Assembly: GCA_903904735.1 (NCBI GenBank)
Contig: CAIVDM010000199.1
Span: 1 to 41,478, forward strand
DNA length: 41,478 nucleotides
Direction of reading: 5' to 3'
DNA from: an uncultured delta proteobacterium
GTDB lineage: Bacteria > Bdellovibrionota_C > UBA2361 > OMII01
Shown here: in pieces, positions 25,449 to 34,230 of the stretch
Position numbering within the stretch: position 1 is the first letter of the stretch
Layout: every line of letters starts with the position of its first letter
Made by a program: the position numbers and the translations under genes
The notes under the pieces: generated by a model
What the model was told of the DNA's origin: nothing
The model's input: the letters and a program-made list of their open reading frames with translations, nothing else
Databases searched by the model: none

Positions 25449-25561
25449 GCTAACCACTGCTCAAAAAGCTTTCAACTGTTTCGAGATCACGCTGACGCAT
25501 GGCCGAATAGTTGAATAAAGTACACGTACATTAATCCACAAAGAGTCTTCAGAGGTGCCCC

Positions 25562-25981
25562 ATGGAGATATGGAAAGAGTTTGAAGCCAACGACATCACC
25601 CACAGCGCCGCCCATCATCTTTTGGCGATTTTAGAGCTGAGAGAGAAGCGTGGGTACGCTCGCGTTACCGATGTCGCAAAAGAGCTGGAGATCACGACTG
25701 GTAGCGCCTCAATTAACCTAAAAGCGCTCAAGGCAAAGAACCTCATCGTCGAGGATGAGAATAAGTTTCTATCCCTCTCGCCTCAAGGCGAGGCGATCGC
25801 GCGAGCGGTCCATATGCGAAAGAACATCTTGCATGAGTTTCTCGTGAAGATCCTCAAGGTAAGCGCCGAGCAGGCGGAGATCGACTCGTGCAAAACCGAG
25901 CATCTTATCAGCGCTGAGACGGCGCAGAAGCTGCAAGAGTTCACCGAGACCTACCTCAAATCCCCAGCGCGAGCCGCCTAA
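25562..25981 (+). CDS. DtxR/MntR-family metal-dependent transcriptional regulator
   Basis: A 139-aa regulator with an N-terminal winged helix (ARVTDVAKELEITTGSASINLKALKAKNLIVEDEN, residues about 39-74). It is followed by the DtxR/MntR dimerisation and metal-binding helices, with EIDSCKTEHLIS around residues 106-117, where Cys, Glu and His are at the positions used to bind Fe2+, Mn2+ or Zn2+. There is no C-terminal SH3-like domain, so it resembles MntR in length. The ATG at 25562 follows AGAGGTGCCCC. A near-consensus promoter with an operator-like palindrome lies about 110 bp upstream. The gene is divergent from the oxidase operon, and a link to iron or copper supply for the oxidase is plausible but not shown. 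Confidence 0.9.
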   Translation: MEIWKEFEANDITHSAAHHLLAILELREKRGYARVTDVAKELEITTGSASINLKALKAKNLIVEDENKFLSLSPQGEAIARAVHMRKNILHEFLVKILKVSAEQAEIDSCKTEHLISAETAQKLQEFTETYLKSPARAA

Positions 25982-26083
25982 GGGATCCGCGACTAAACTG
26001 CGTGATTGCGCACCGCCACATTGGCGCGGTGACATGACTTGCGCGGTTGCCCTTTTTGACGCCTGGCAGTATGAGTGTTTCCT

Positions 26084-26515
26084 ATGAAAGCAACCCTGAA
26101 AGAAGCCCTTAAAACTGCCATGAAGAATAAAGATCGGCTCCGCATGGAGACGATTCGCTCACTCCTCAGCGAGATTCAGTACGAAGAGATGAGCAAGTCC
26201 GTGGACGAGCTACCAGCGAGCGACACAGTCTTGATCATGCAGCGTGAGATGAAAAAGCGCCAAGAGGCGATCGGGTTTGAGGAGCAAGCGAATCGGCCGG
26301 AGGAGAAGGCGAAGCTTCAAAACGAGATCGCCATCATCGAGACGTTTCTACCAAAACAGATGGGCGCTGATGACATAGAGAGGGTTCTCGCTGATTTTAA
26401 GGCGACTACGCCAGGCGCGGCTCTCAACGGCGCGATGAAGCTCCTCAAGGAAAAGTACGCGGGACAATACGACGGTAAAAGCGCCAGCGAGATCGCGAAG
26501 CGCGTTCTTGGATAA
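26084..26515 (+). CDS. YqeY/GatB-domain protein
   Basis: A 143-aa helical protein of the YqeY (GatB/YqeY domain) family, related to the tail domain of the tRNA amidotransferase subunit GatB. The family pattern is clear: LKEALKTAMKNKDRLRMETI, then RSLLSEIQYEE, DTVLIMQREMKKRQEAIGFE, EIAIIETFLPKQM, and the C-terminal AMKLLKEKYAGQYDGKSASE followed by IAKRVL. I use the ATG at 26084; a GTG nine bases upstream is in frame. From general knowledge, family members may act in tRNA-dependent amidation or other tRNA binding, but the role is unproven. It lies 103 bp after the regulator gene and only 3 bp before the epimerase gene, so it is operonic with the latter. Confidence 0.93.
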   Translation: MKATLKEALKTAMKNKDRLRMETIRSLLSEIQYEEMSKSVDELPASDTVLIMQREMKKRQEAIGFEEQANRPEEKAKLQNEIAIIETFLPKQMGADDIERVLADFKATTPGAALNGAMKLLKEKYAGQYDGKSASEIAKRVLG

Positions 26516-26518
26516 GTC

Positions 26519-27901
26519 GTGAGCACACGTCGATTCATGTGGAGAAGCTCGCTTCCACATCCGGCGAGTGAGGTCTTCTCTTGGTACGAACGGATCGGCG
26601 CGTTTGAGCGACTAAACGCCCCGTGGCGACCAGTTTTCGTTATCTCTCCACCACAACCGTTGGCGCTTGGCACTGAGGTTGAGATTCGAGTTCCCGTTCT
26701 AGGGCCTGTTCGCGTTCCATGGCGTTTGCGCCACTCACTCTTCGTCAAAAACGAGGCGTTTCGAGACGAGCAGGTCGCGGGACCGTTTAAAGCCTGGAGA
26801 CACGACCACAGATTTATAGTCGAGGGCGTCGACTCAAGCGAGATGCTCGACGAAATCGAGTATTCGCTTCCGTGGTTCGGGGGCCTGGCTAATTTTCAAG
26901 TTCAACGTGAGTTGACCCGCCTCTTCGCTCATCGCCACGCCGTACTTCGACATGATCTAGCTCTCCATGCGCGCTGGAAAGACATGCCTCGAAAAACCGT
27001 TCTCATCGCGGGAGCGTCTGGTTTTATCGGCTCTGCGCTTCGCGCGTTTCTGAGCACCGCGGGACACGAGGTGATCTCACTCGTTAGAAGACCCGCGCGA
27101 AGCGCCTCTGAGCGCTCGTGGCATCCTGAACGAAAGGAATTGAGTCCGTCTGTTTTCGACGGGATTGATATAGTTATCAACCTTGGTGGAGAGAACATCG
27201 CCGCTGGGCGTTGGAGCGCAGCGCGCAAGACCCTGCTGTGGAAATCGCGAACCGAAGGAACTTCGCTCTTGGCTGAGACCATCGCGTCACTTGAGCGCAA
27301 GCCCGAGCTTGCGATTATGGGATCCGCGATCGGATTCTACGGAGACCAAGGTTCAGCGATTATCGATGAGCAAGCGCCCGCGGGAAGCGGCTTCTTAGCG
27401 GAGCTCGCGAAGGCGTGGGAAAATGCCGCCGCCCCCATAGCTGACTCAGGATGTAGGCTCGTCTCGATCAGAACCGGAACCGTTCTCAACATCGCGGGAG
27501 GCGCGCTTTCTAAGATGGTGCCGCCGTTTCTGGCCGGTGTCGGGGGGCCGCTTGGAAACGGTCAGCAATACATGAGCTGGATCGGCTTGGAGGACTTCCT
27601 TGGCGCGATTGAACACATCATGTACACGCCTTCACTCGATGGTCCGATCAACATGGTGAGCCCGAATCCATGCACGAACGAGTATTTCTGTGACACCTTA
27701 GGTAAGATCCTCCGACGCCCCTCATGGCTACGAATGCCTGCGGGTGTTCTTAAGGCGATATTCGGGGAAATGGCGAACGCGACTCTGTTAGCTAGCGCAC
27801 GAATCACGCCTTCTCGTTTAATTTCATTTAGTTATCAATTCGTCACTCCCAATCTTCCTGAGGCTCTTGTCTTCGAATGTGGAATGTCACACCGAGCATG
27901 A
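26519..27901 (+). CDS. TIGR01777-family epimerase with N-terminal SRPBCC-like domain
   Basis: A 460-aa two-domain protein. Residues about 1-155 look like a START/SRPBCC (polyketide-cyclase-like) hydrophobic-pocket domain (RRFMWRSSLPHPASEVFSWY at its start). Residues about 160-460 form an extended SDR of the TIGR01777/YfcH/SDR39U1 type: nucleotide-binding VLIAGASGFIGSAL, then VINLGGENIAAGRWS, the RTEGT segment, AIGFYGDQG, and the family-specific LNPGGGA-like NIAGGALSKMVPPFLAGVGG and QYMSWIGLEDFLGA. The family binds NADP(H). The physiological substrate is unknown. The start is the GTG at 26519, 3 bp after the YqeY stop, implying coupling. The fused SRPBCC-like domain is a known arrangement in this family. 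Confidence 0.93.
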   Translation: MSTRRFMWRSSLPHPASEVFSWYERIGAFERLNAPWRPVFVISPPQPLALGTEVEIRVPVLGPVRVPWRLRHSLFVKNEAFRDEQVAGPFKAWRHDHRFIVEGVDSSEMLDEIEYSLPWFGGLANFQVQRELTRLFAHRHAVLRHDLALHARWKDMPRKTVLIAGASGFIGSALRAFLSTAGHEVISLVRRPARSASERSWHPERKELSPSVFDGIDIVINLGGENIAAGRWSAARKTLLWKSRTEGTSLLAETIASLERKPELAIMGSAIGFYGDQGSAIIDEQAPAGSGFLAELAKAWENAAAPIADSGCRLVSIRTGTVLNIAGGALSKMVPPFLAGVGGPLGNGQQYMSWIGLEDFLGAIEHIMYTPSLDGPINMVSPNPCTNEYFCDTLGKILRRPSWLRMPAGVLKAIFGEMANATLLASARITPSRLISFSYQFVTPNLPEALVFECGMSHRA

Positions 27902-27936
27902 CCAGAGTCATATCGCCAGCTCTCAACTGAGGCATC

Positions 27937-30900
27937 GTGTGCGGTAGGCACATTATGCGCTTACTGCTGACTCAGTCCCAATACGATCAAGAGATTCACG
28001 ATCCGGCTCCTTACAAGCGGGCAGCTGTAACGATAGTCTTGATCGCCTTAGCCACGGGCGCGTTACTTGCCTATGCCTTTCAACTTACGATCGGTACCGT
28101 TCCTCTGTGGGCTCCTCTTGTGCTCGTTCCAAGCTTCCTTCTGCCATTTGTCTTTCCTCTTCTCAGGAAGCGGCGACCGGCCTCTGGCGAAATCAGCGCT
28201 CACCCGCATCCGAAGAACAACAATCTTGAACTAGAGTCGATTTATACGCATGCCCGACTTGGGCTCTGTACGTTCGACCAAGAGCTAAAGTTGACGCGCG
28301 TGAATAACGCGATGGCGAACATCCTGGGAAAGCCCGCTGATCAGTTACTTGGTCATAGTCTCAGCGAGATAGCACCTGAAGTCGCCCCTACGTGGGAGGC
28401 GGCCCTACGCGAGACTCTCATGAGCGGCACTGGCACTCACTCCGCCGAGCTCTCGGGCGACTCGTCCACACACTCTGGCGTTCCGCGAATTTGGGCGACC
28501 AACTTCCACCGAATGATTGACCAGTCGGGAACGATTCGCGGCGTTAATGTTGTCGCGGAGGACATCACCGACACGCGTCGCTCCGATGAGGAGCATAAAG
28601 CTCATCGCACGATCCTTGAACTAGCGACATCTCAAGCGCCTCTCGAGAAGATATTTGAGGCCCTCGCCATCTCACTTGAGGTCATCTTCCCGACAACGCT
28701 GTGCTACATCATCAAGGTCGACGAGCGAAGTGATGGAGTCATTCCCATTTTTCGAGCCAATCAAACGTGGATCGAGTCTCTTTTCTCTCCAAAATCGCGG
28801 CTGGATCGAGATACTATGCTCACCCGAGCCCTGTCTGAGAGTTGCGAGGTTGTCGTTCCTGATTTATCGGCCGAGCCCTCAAGCGTCTTTCGCGATCGCC
28901 TACTCTCCGCGGGGATCAAGTCCTGCTGGATAAAACCGATCATTCTCTCAAATAAAGTCGTGTGGGGCGCGTGCGCGCTTAACCATCGTGTCATATCGTT
29001 GGCGCCAGGCGATGATGAGCGAGAGCATCTCGACGTGCTCATTCGGCTTATCGCCACGGTAATCGAGCGAATAACCTACCACGAGCAACTCGCCTCTACG
29101 TCCGAGCGCCTTGAATGCGCCGAGCGGGCGGGGAAAATCGGGGTGTTCGACTGGAATCCACGAACCGGCACCATCGTCTGGACACAACAGATGGAAGAGC
29201 TCTTCGGGTTAGCGGCCGGAACGTTTCAGGGAACGTTCGCGCACTGGAGGAATTTGATACACCCAGCGGACGTAGAACGTGTTATCGACACGATGAAGGA
29301 ACTGGTCGGACGGCAAGGCACCTGGTTCAAGACTTCACATCGTTTTCTCCGCAAAAATGGGGAGTGTGGCTGGATGGAGGTACAAGGCGCGATAACGTAT
29401 GACTCGAGCGGCTCTCCTATTCGCGGTGTCGGCGTCGCTACCGATATCACCGAGAGAACTCTTGTGGAGGATCACGCCCGACGAGATCAGGAACGCTTAA
29501 GTTTAGCTCTTGAGGCGGGAGGCCTTGGATTCTGGGACTGGCATATTCCAAGTGGAGACGTGCAGTTTGGCGGAAGCTGGGCGGCGATGCTGGGCTACTC
29601 TCTCGACGAGATACAACCCACTATTGGATCGTGGACGAGGCTAGTTCATCCAGACGATCTATCAGAGGCCAATGCGGCGCTTGAGCGGCATTTTCGGCGG
29701 GAAGCGCCGATTTATGAGTGCGAGCACCGCCTGCGTAAAAAGGATGGTTCGTGGACTTGGGTGCTCGATAGGGGGCGCGTCGTTGAATGGGACGAGTCCG
29801 GCAAGCCCGTTCGCGCGATCGGCATTCACGCGGATATCACTGAGCAACGAGCCACTCGAGAGGCTCTCAAGACAGCGGCACGAAGGAAAGACGAGTTCTT
29901 AGCGACGTTGGCGCATGAGCTACGAAACCCTCTTGCTCCCATCCGAACAGGCTTGCAGATTATTCGGCGAGACCCTGCTGGGGAACAAGCGGCTCGAGCT
30001 CGTGAGATGATGGAACGTCAACTCAATCACATGGTCCGTCTCGTCGATGATCTACTCGATGTGTCAAGAATCACTCGTGGCGAGATGGAGCTGCGAAAAG
30101 AGGATATCTCACTTGAGGACGTGCTTACCTTGGCGATTGAGAACAGCAAGCCCGCTATCGACAGTGGCGGTCAGGCGTTTCACCTAGAGATCCCTGATAA
30201 GGAGATAAAAGTGCACGGCGATCCAACCAGACTGGCGCAGATCGTGAGTAATCTCCTGACCAATGCGGCTAAATACACTCCCCCTGGTGGAGATATCGTG
30301 CTCCAAGCTCACGCTGAGAGCGATCGGGTAGTCATCAAGGTTAGAGACTCTGGCGCTGGAATACCGCCCGATATGCTAGAGTCGGTCTTCGAGATGTTTG
30401 GACAGGTGAATCGAACACTCGACCGCGCGCAAGGTGGACTCGGGATTGGCTTGGCGCTTGCCAGAAAAATCGCCGAGATGCACGGCGGAAGGGTATTCGC
30501 TGAGAGCCCGGGCGTAGGTATGGGCAGCACGTTCATCGTTGAGTTACCTAGAGTGAACACGAGCACAAAAGTTAGTCATAAGGCCGCAGTGGATAATATC
30601 TCAAGCGTGGAGGACGGTGTGAAGAGAATCTGTGTTATTGACGACAATGTGGATGGGGCGGCAAGCCTTGGGATGTACCTTGAAATGCTTGGACATGAAG
30701 TTAGGATCTTTCACTCTGGTCCCGAGGCGCTTGAAGTTATCAAAGATACGCTTCCCCAGGTGATCTTCTTGGACATTGGGCTTCCTGGGATGACTGGGTA
30801 TGAAGTGGCGAAAACAATCCGAAAGCTCCCACATGGTAACGAGCCGTTCGTCGCTGCCGTGACGGGTTGGGGCACTGAGGACGACAGGCGAAAGACCGCC

Positions 30901-30969
30901 GAGGCGGGCTGCGATGTGCACCTCACCAAGCCAATTGATCTTGCGGAAGTTGAACGCCTCCTGGGATGA
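27937..30969 (+). CDS. PAS/GAF hybrid sensor histidine kinase
   Basis: A 1010-aa membrane-anchored hybrid histidine kinase. In order: two membrane helices (about 28-50 and 56-76), a PAS domain (about 95-215), a GAF-like domain (about 225-385), two further PAS/PAC domains of the PAS_3 type (about 395-510 and 515-635), and HisKA with TLAHELRNPLAPIRTG (phosphorylated His about 658). The HATPase domain has its N, G1 and G2 boxes (QIVSNLLTNAAKYTPP, VRDSGAGIPP, GGLGIGLALA). A C-terminal receiver domain ends the protein (VIDDN, phospho-Asp in VIFLDIGLPGM about residue 946, VTGWG, LTKPID). The start is a GTG at 27937 behind GAGG; an ATG at 27955 is the alternative. No response regulator with an output domain is adjacent, so signal output must go elsewhere. 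The ligand is unknown. Confidence 0.95.
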   Translation: MCGRHIMRLLLTQSQYDQEIHDPAPYKRAAVTIVLIALATGALLAYAFQLTIGTVPLWAPLVLVPSFLLPFVFPLLRKRRPASGEISAHPHPKNNNLELESIYTHARLGLCTFDQELKLTRVNNAMANILGKPADQLLGHSLSEIAPEVAPTWEAALRETLMSGTGTHSAELSGDSSTHSGVPRIWATNFHRMIDQSGTIRGVNVVAEDITDTRRSDEEHKAHRTILELATSQAPLEKIFEALAISLEVIFPTTLCYIIKVDERSDGVIPIFRANQTWIESLFSPKSRLDRDTMLTRALSESCEVVVPDLSAEPSSVFRDRLLSAGIKSCWIKPIILSNKVVWGACALNHRVISLAPGDDEREHLDVLIRLIATVIERITYHEQLASTSERLECAERAGKIGVFDWNPRTGTIVWTQQMEELFGLAAGTFQGTFAHWRNLIHPADVERVIDTMKELVGRQGTWFKTSHRFLRKNGECGWMEVQGAITYDSSGSPIRGVGVATDITERTLVEDHARRDQERLSLALEAGGLGFWDWHIPSGDVQFGGSWAAMLGYSLDEIQPTIGSWTRLVHPDDLSEANAALERHFRREAPIYECEHRLRKKDGSWTWVLDRGRVVEWDESGKPVRAIGIHADITEQRATREALKTAARRKDEFLATLAHELRNPLAPIRTGLQIIRRDPAGEQAARAREMMERQLNHMVRLVDDLLDVSRITRGEMELRKEDISLEDVLTLAIENSKPAIDSGGQAFHLEIPDKEIKVHGDPTRLAQIVSNLLTNAAKYTPPGGDIVLQAHAESDRVVIKVRDSGAGIPPDMLESVFEMFGQVNRTLDRAQGGLGIGLALARKIAEMHGGRVFAESPGVGMGSTFIVELPRVNTSTKVSHKAAVDNISSVEDGVKRICVIDDNVDGAASLGMYLEMLGHEVRIFHSGPEALEVIKDTLPQVIFLDIGLPGMTGYEVAKTIRKLPHGNEPFVAAVTGWGTEDDRRKTAEAGCDVHLTKPIDLAEVERLLG

Positions 30970-31257
30970 TCGGCTCGAGGTAAAGGCTGATTCAGCAACA
31001 GCTTCAGTGATTTGCCTATGCGCCCACCCCAGAGCCCAGATAGCTTAGTCGCCTGAATCTAAGCGTTATCGGCTTTATCTTCATTAGCGGTTTATTCAAT
31101 CAAAGATCTCGGTAGTTGCGGTTCCCCTGTCGCCGACATCGTTTATTATGGCCTCAAAGCTCAAAAAGTTGGGCGCGGGTCTGGGTCGCAATCGGAACAC
31201 CCTGTATACTGTCGTGGGATCAACTGGAGCTATTTCAGGTTCGAAGTTTAGTTGACG
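30970..31257. other. Intergenic region between sensor kinase and adenylate-forming gene
   Basis: This 288-bp plus-strand gap contains no convincing reading frame. TGTATACT near 31203-31210 could be a -10 element for the downstream gene, but no -35 at proper spacing is evident. I see no terminator with a T-run after the kinase gene. Confidence 0.4.
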
Positions 31258-32712
31258 ATGACTACAAGCGAGACAAACAAAAGAGCGGAAAGCATCTTGG
31301 AATCGGCTGCCCTTCAATGGGGCAACCGCACTCTCGTCGTTGACTCGACGGACTCATACTCCTATCACGACCTGCTCTCTTTCGCCCACAAAGTCGCTTT
31401 GTTTCTTCAATCACACGGGGTAGCGACGGGGTCAGTGGTAGGATTCTCCGCGGACGACGCCCGCTGTTTCATTCCCCTATTGTTTGGAGTCCTTCGCGCG
31501 GATTGCGTCGCCCTACCAATCTCGCCTCATCTATCCAGGGATGAAAGGCAGTTACGCGAAAGCACCGCGGATGTCGCCGCCACCCTAACCGTATCGCGGG
31601 AGCCTTGCGCGGCGGCGTCATCGCTAGCTCTACCAGGATCCTCTCAGGCGGTGCTCACGCGCCGAACACCAACACGTCCCGACAAGGTACGATCCGCTTT
31701 TCCAACCGCCGCCGTGATGCGCTTTACCTCAGGCACGACATGCACGGCGAAAGGAGTGGTGCTTTCGCACGCCGACATCCTCGCGCGGGCGACGACATGC
31801 CGACAGATTATCGACGTGACTAGCGACGATCGAGTTCTCTCTCCACTACCCCTCTCCTACCACTTTATAGCGTCAGTCATTTCATTCATTCAGGCTGGCG
31901 CCACGATACTAGACACCGCGGGGCTAGAAGGTCCCGCTTTCGCTCTCTTCGCTCAAGCTACCGCGCCGACATTGGCATACGCAGCCCCAGCGCACTATCA
32001 AACGCTATGCGACTACGCGGGGGAAGCGGATCTCGGCTCGCTGCGAAAAGCGATATCGGCGTCGGAGCCTCTTCGACCTGAGCTAGCGCGGCGTTTCGAG
32101 TCACGCTTCAATCTGAGGCTTATCCAGGCTTATGGGATTATCGAAGTGGGCCTCCCTCTGTGGAATGACAACTCGCGATGGAGCCCGGACGATCTGGGAA
32201 CAGTCAAAGCTCCTTACGAGGGGCGCCTCGTGGATGGATCGAGCGACTCCGAGACTCACGGCTCAGTCGGGGAGCTCGTGGTGCGTGGGCCTGGTCTCTT
32301 TAGTGGGTATGTTCTCCATTCCGGCGAGATACTCACGCATTCCGGTGGCGAGTGGTTTCAAACGGGCGATGTGGTAGCGCGCGCCTCCGATGGGACTCTC
32401 TCCTTCAAGGGCCGCAAGCAGAGTCGTATCGTCATAGGCGAGCAGTATATATACCCCGAAGAGATTGAGGCAGTGCTCAAGCGATTTCCTGACATCATCG
32501 AAGCACGAGTGTCCGCTGAGCGCGATCCTGTTCACGGAGAACGCCTCATCGCCGAGATCGTCTCTCGCGATCAAACCTCACGTTCACTTCCCTCGTGGTT
32601 GAAGCTTTGCGAGGACGAGCTGCCCCCGAGGCTGCGCCCAAACGAGTTTAGGATCGTGGCGGCTATCCCGAGCACCGGCTCTGGCAAGGTTATCAGACGA
32701 TCGAGCGTGTAG
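31258..32712 (+). CDS. AMP-binding (acyl-CoA synthetase/ANL) family enzyme
   Basis: A 484-aa adenylate-forming enzyme. In the ANL family, an acid is activated with ATP to an acyl-AMP and usually passed to CoA or a carrier protein. Motifs: the P-loop-like MRFTSGTTCTAKGVVLSH (a Cys replaces the usual Gly after TT), AYGIIEVG (Y-G-x-x-E), EWFQTGDV (TGD), GRKQSRIVIGEQYIYPEEIE (hinge; the usual Lys-Asp is Gln-Ser), and the catalytic-lysine end GSGKVIRR. The protein is on the short side, consistent with a 4-coumarate-CoA-ligase or fatty-acyl-AMP-ligase size class. The ATG at 31258 is preferred over an in-frame TTG six bases upstream. No carrier protein or thioesterase is next to it, so the substrate and acceptor remain open. 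It converges with the hypothetical gene at 32759. Confidence 0.9.
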   Translation: MTTSETNKRAESILESAALQWGNRTLVVDSTDSYSYHDLLSFAHKVALFLQSHGVATGSVVGFSADDARCFIPLLFGVLRADCVALPISPHLSRDERQLRESTADVAATLTVSREPCAAASSLALPGSSQAVLTRRTPTRPDKVRSAFPTAAVMRFTSGTTCTAKGVVLSHADILARATTCRQIIDVTSDDRVLSPLPLSYHFIASVISFIQAGATILDTAGLEGPAFALFAQATAPTLAYAAPAHYQTLCDYAGEADLGSLRKAISASEPLRPELARRFESRFNLRLIQAYGIIEVGLPLWNDNSRWSPDDLGTVKAPYEGRLVDGSSDSETHGSVGELVVRGPGLFSGYVLHSGEILTHSGGEWFQTGDVVARASDGTLSFKGRKQSRIVIGEQYIYPEEIEAVLKRFPDIIEARVSAERDPVHGERLIAEIVSRDQTSRSLPSWLKLCEDELPPRLRPNEFRIVAAIPSTGSGKVIRRSSV

Positions 32713-32758
32713 CGCCCGTTACTTCCAATCACCAACAGCGAGATAGAAGTCGCGCGCC

Positions 32759-33220
32759 TTACGCATCGCACGCCTGAGTCTTCCACACCAAAGCAGCTCG
32801 AATCTCGTGGCAAAGTGAAACGAGCTCATCTCCGGCAAGAGGTGGATACGGAGATAAAAGTCTTCCGCCATGGCGCAACTCGGCGTATGTCGCCGGAGTT
32901 GAGAGGCGCGTGATAGCCGCTACCTGTTCCGAAGGCGCTTGGTCAACGGTGTGACTATCAATAATCTCAATGCGTTTCTTTGGATCCGCCGTTATCGCTC
33001 CATGCGCAGAACGAAACTCGTGCACGACGGCGTGCAAGCGACTGCAAACACGAACCCCATCGCTCAGGCTCAAAAGCTCCTTCAGGAGCGCGCCACGCGA
33101 TTCACCAATCGTAGCGTTTTTTTCAACCAGGGAGATTCTCCGCGCGGATGAACTCTCGCGAGAAGTTGGTGAGTAATACGATTGGGGAACAATAGCTTCA
33201 GCGCTCATATGCATCTCCAA
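32759..33220 (-). CDS. Hypothetical protein, 153 aa
   Basis: I do not recognise this protein. It is soluble and mixed helical, without signal peptide or membrane segment. A Ser/Arg-rich N terminus (SPTSRESSSARR) is followed by a helix-rich middle (GALLKELLSLSDGVRVCSRL, HAVVHEFRSAHGA), then KKRIEIIDSHTVDQAPSEQV, which looks like an exposed beta hairpin. The end is EIRAALVWKTQA. The start is the ATG at 33220, with an alternative ATG at 33208 (MSAEAIV). It ends 46 bp from the convergent adenylate-forming gene and has gene-poor DNA upstream. Codon use is like the other genes here, which is my main reason to believe it. Confidence 0.6.
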   Translation of the reverse strand: MEMHMSAEAIVPQSYYSPTSRESSSARRISLVEKNATIGESRGALLKELLSLSDGVRVCSRLHAVVHEFRSAHGAITADPKKRIEIIDSHTVDQAPSEQVAAITRLSTPATYAELRHGGRLLSPYPPLAGDELVSLCHEIRAALVWKTQACDA

Positions 33221-33627
33221 AAATATGCTAGCCCCTCATCATGGGGTCGCGGTCCACTTGTGAATGGTATCACACTGAAAAACGCTAAGATGGGTCGCGA
33301 AAGCCGCTTCCTAGCGAAGGCAGCGAGAAAAGCCGAACATCAGGCAGGTGAAAAGTATCCCCTCATAAATATTGGAAATTTGGTGACCTTACGGGTCTAT
33401 AGCCTTGAAAGGTATTGTCTCAATTAGGGCGAATATGTCGCTTCCCGATCGCGACTATCAGATCTAGCCGCATTCTTCGGTTTGTCACTCCCTGGGGTGC
33501 CACTCCTAAGGTTCAGGACATGGCAATCTAGATCACCCTGGTAGCGTCCTCTACGCCAAAAGATATCTGGGGAATGTCGAGCGACCTAGGTTACAATAAA
33601 AGGATCGCAGTTTCGTGAGAGGTCCTT
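33221..33627. other. Intergenic region without recognisable gene
   Basis: About 400 bp separate the start of the minus-strand hypothetical gene from the frame that begins near 33628. I found no coding frame, tRNA or terminator. The right end matters because it must contain the start region of the next gene: GTGAGAGG at 33615-33622 lies in it. Confidence 0.45.
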
Positions 33628-34230
33628 ATTCAGCCCAAACTTCATCATCTTCTGAAAGTAGCGTCGGACGATCAGTCGTTATCTAAGCAACTGGAGAAAG
33701 TCCCGCGGTACGTTACCTTCGCGCTCGCCTCAGACGAGCTGCGCTCTCATATTGGAAACTTCAGCGGGATACAAAACGACATCCAGGATTTAAGACGTGG
33801 ACTTATCTACCTGCGTGAGTTCTCCGATGCTTATCTTGGAGACACTCGAGCTCACGATTTACACGCTCTATCGGAAAGAGCGCTCGCGCAGCTCTCTCAG
33901 GTTAAGAAAGATTTACGGTGTTTCGACAACCAGCCATCGCACGCTGAAATACCCGAGGACCTGCGGGCACTCGAACGGGACTTGCGGCACAAAGGACCCC
34001 ACTCGGCGGTGGAACGGCAATTTGAATCCGCGCTCTCTCAGGTACTACCATTGTGCGCCAAGATGGTCACAGCCCTTGAGTATGTCATCCGCGTTTACAA
34101 AATGGACGCTGAGGCGTTCCCCGCCGAACCACGAGAATCTTGGTACCAGACTATCCAAGAAAATTCACGGCGTCGCCAGGAGACCGCGCGAGCCACAATC
34201 GAGACACTTCAGGAAATCACGCGAAACTGA
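33628..34230 (+). CDS. Hypothetical helical protein lacking an ordinary start codon
   Basis: A long frame, open from the TGA at 33616-33618 to the TGA at 34228-34230, reads like a real protein. It includes SLSKQLEKVPRYVTFALASD, NDIQDLRRGLIYLREFSDAY, HDLHALSERALAQLSQVKKD, and a tail RRRQETARATIETLQEITRN. It has a helix-rich, coiled-coil character with no signal peptide or membrane segment, and I recognise no family. No ATG, GTG or TTG occurs in frame before the TTG at 33982, which would lose two thirds of the protein. Two explanations fit: an ATT start at 33628, six bases after GAGAGG, or a GTG start at 33615 in another frame (MRGPYSAQTSSSSESS) joined by a frameshift near 33650. It overlaps the convergent peptidase gene by 22 bp. 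Confidence 0.65.
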   Translation: MQPKLHHLLKVASDDQSLSKQLEKVPRYVTFALASDELRSHIGNFSGIQNDIQDLRRGLIYLREFSDAYLGDTRAHDLHALSERALAQLSQVKKDLRCFDNQPSHAEIPEDLRALERDLRHKGPHSAVERQFESALSQVLPLCAKMVTALEYVIRVYKMDAEAFPAEPRESWYQTIQENSRRRQETARATIETLQEITRN

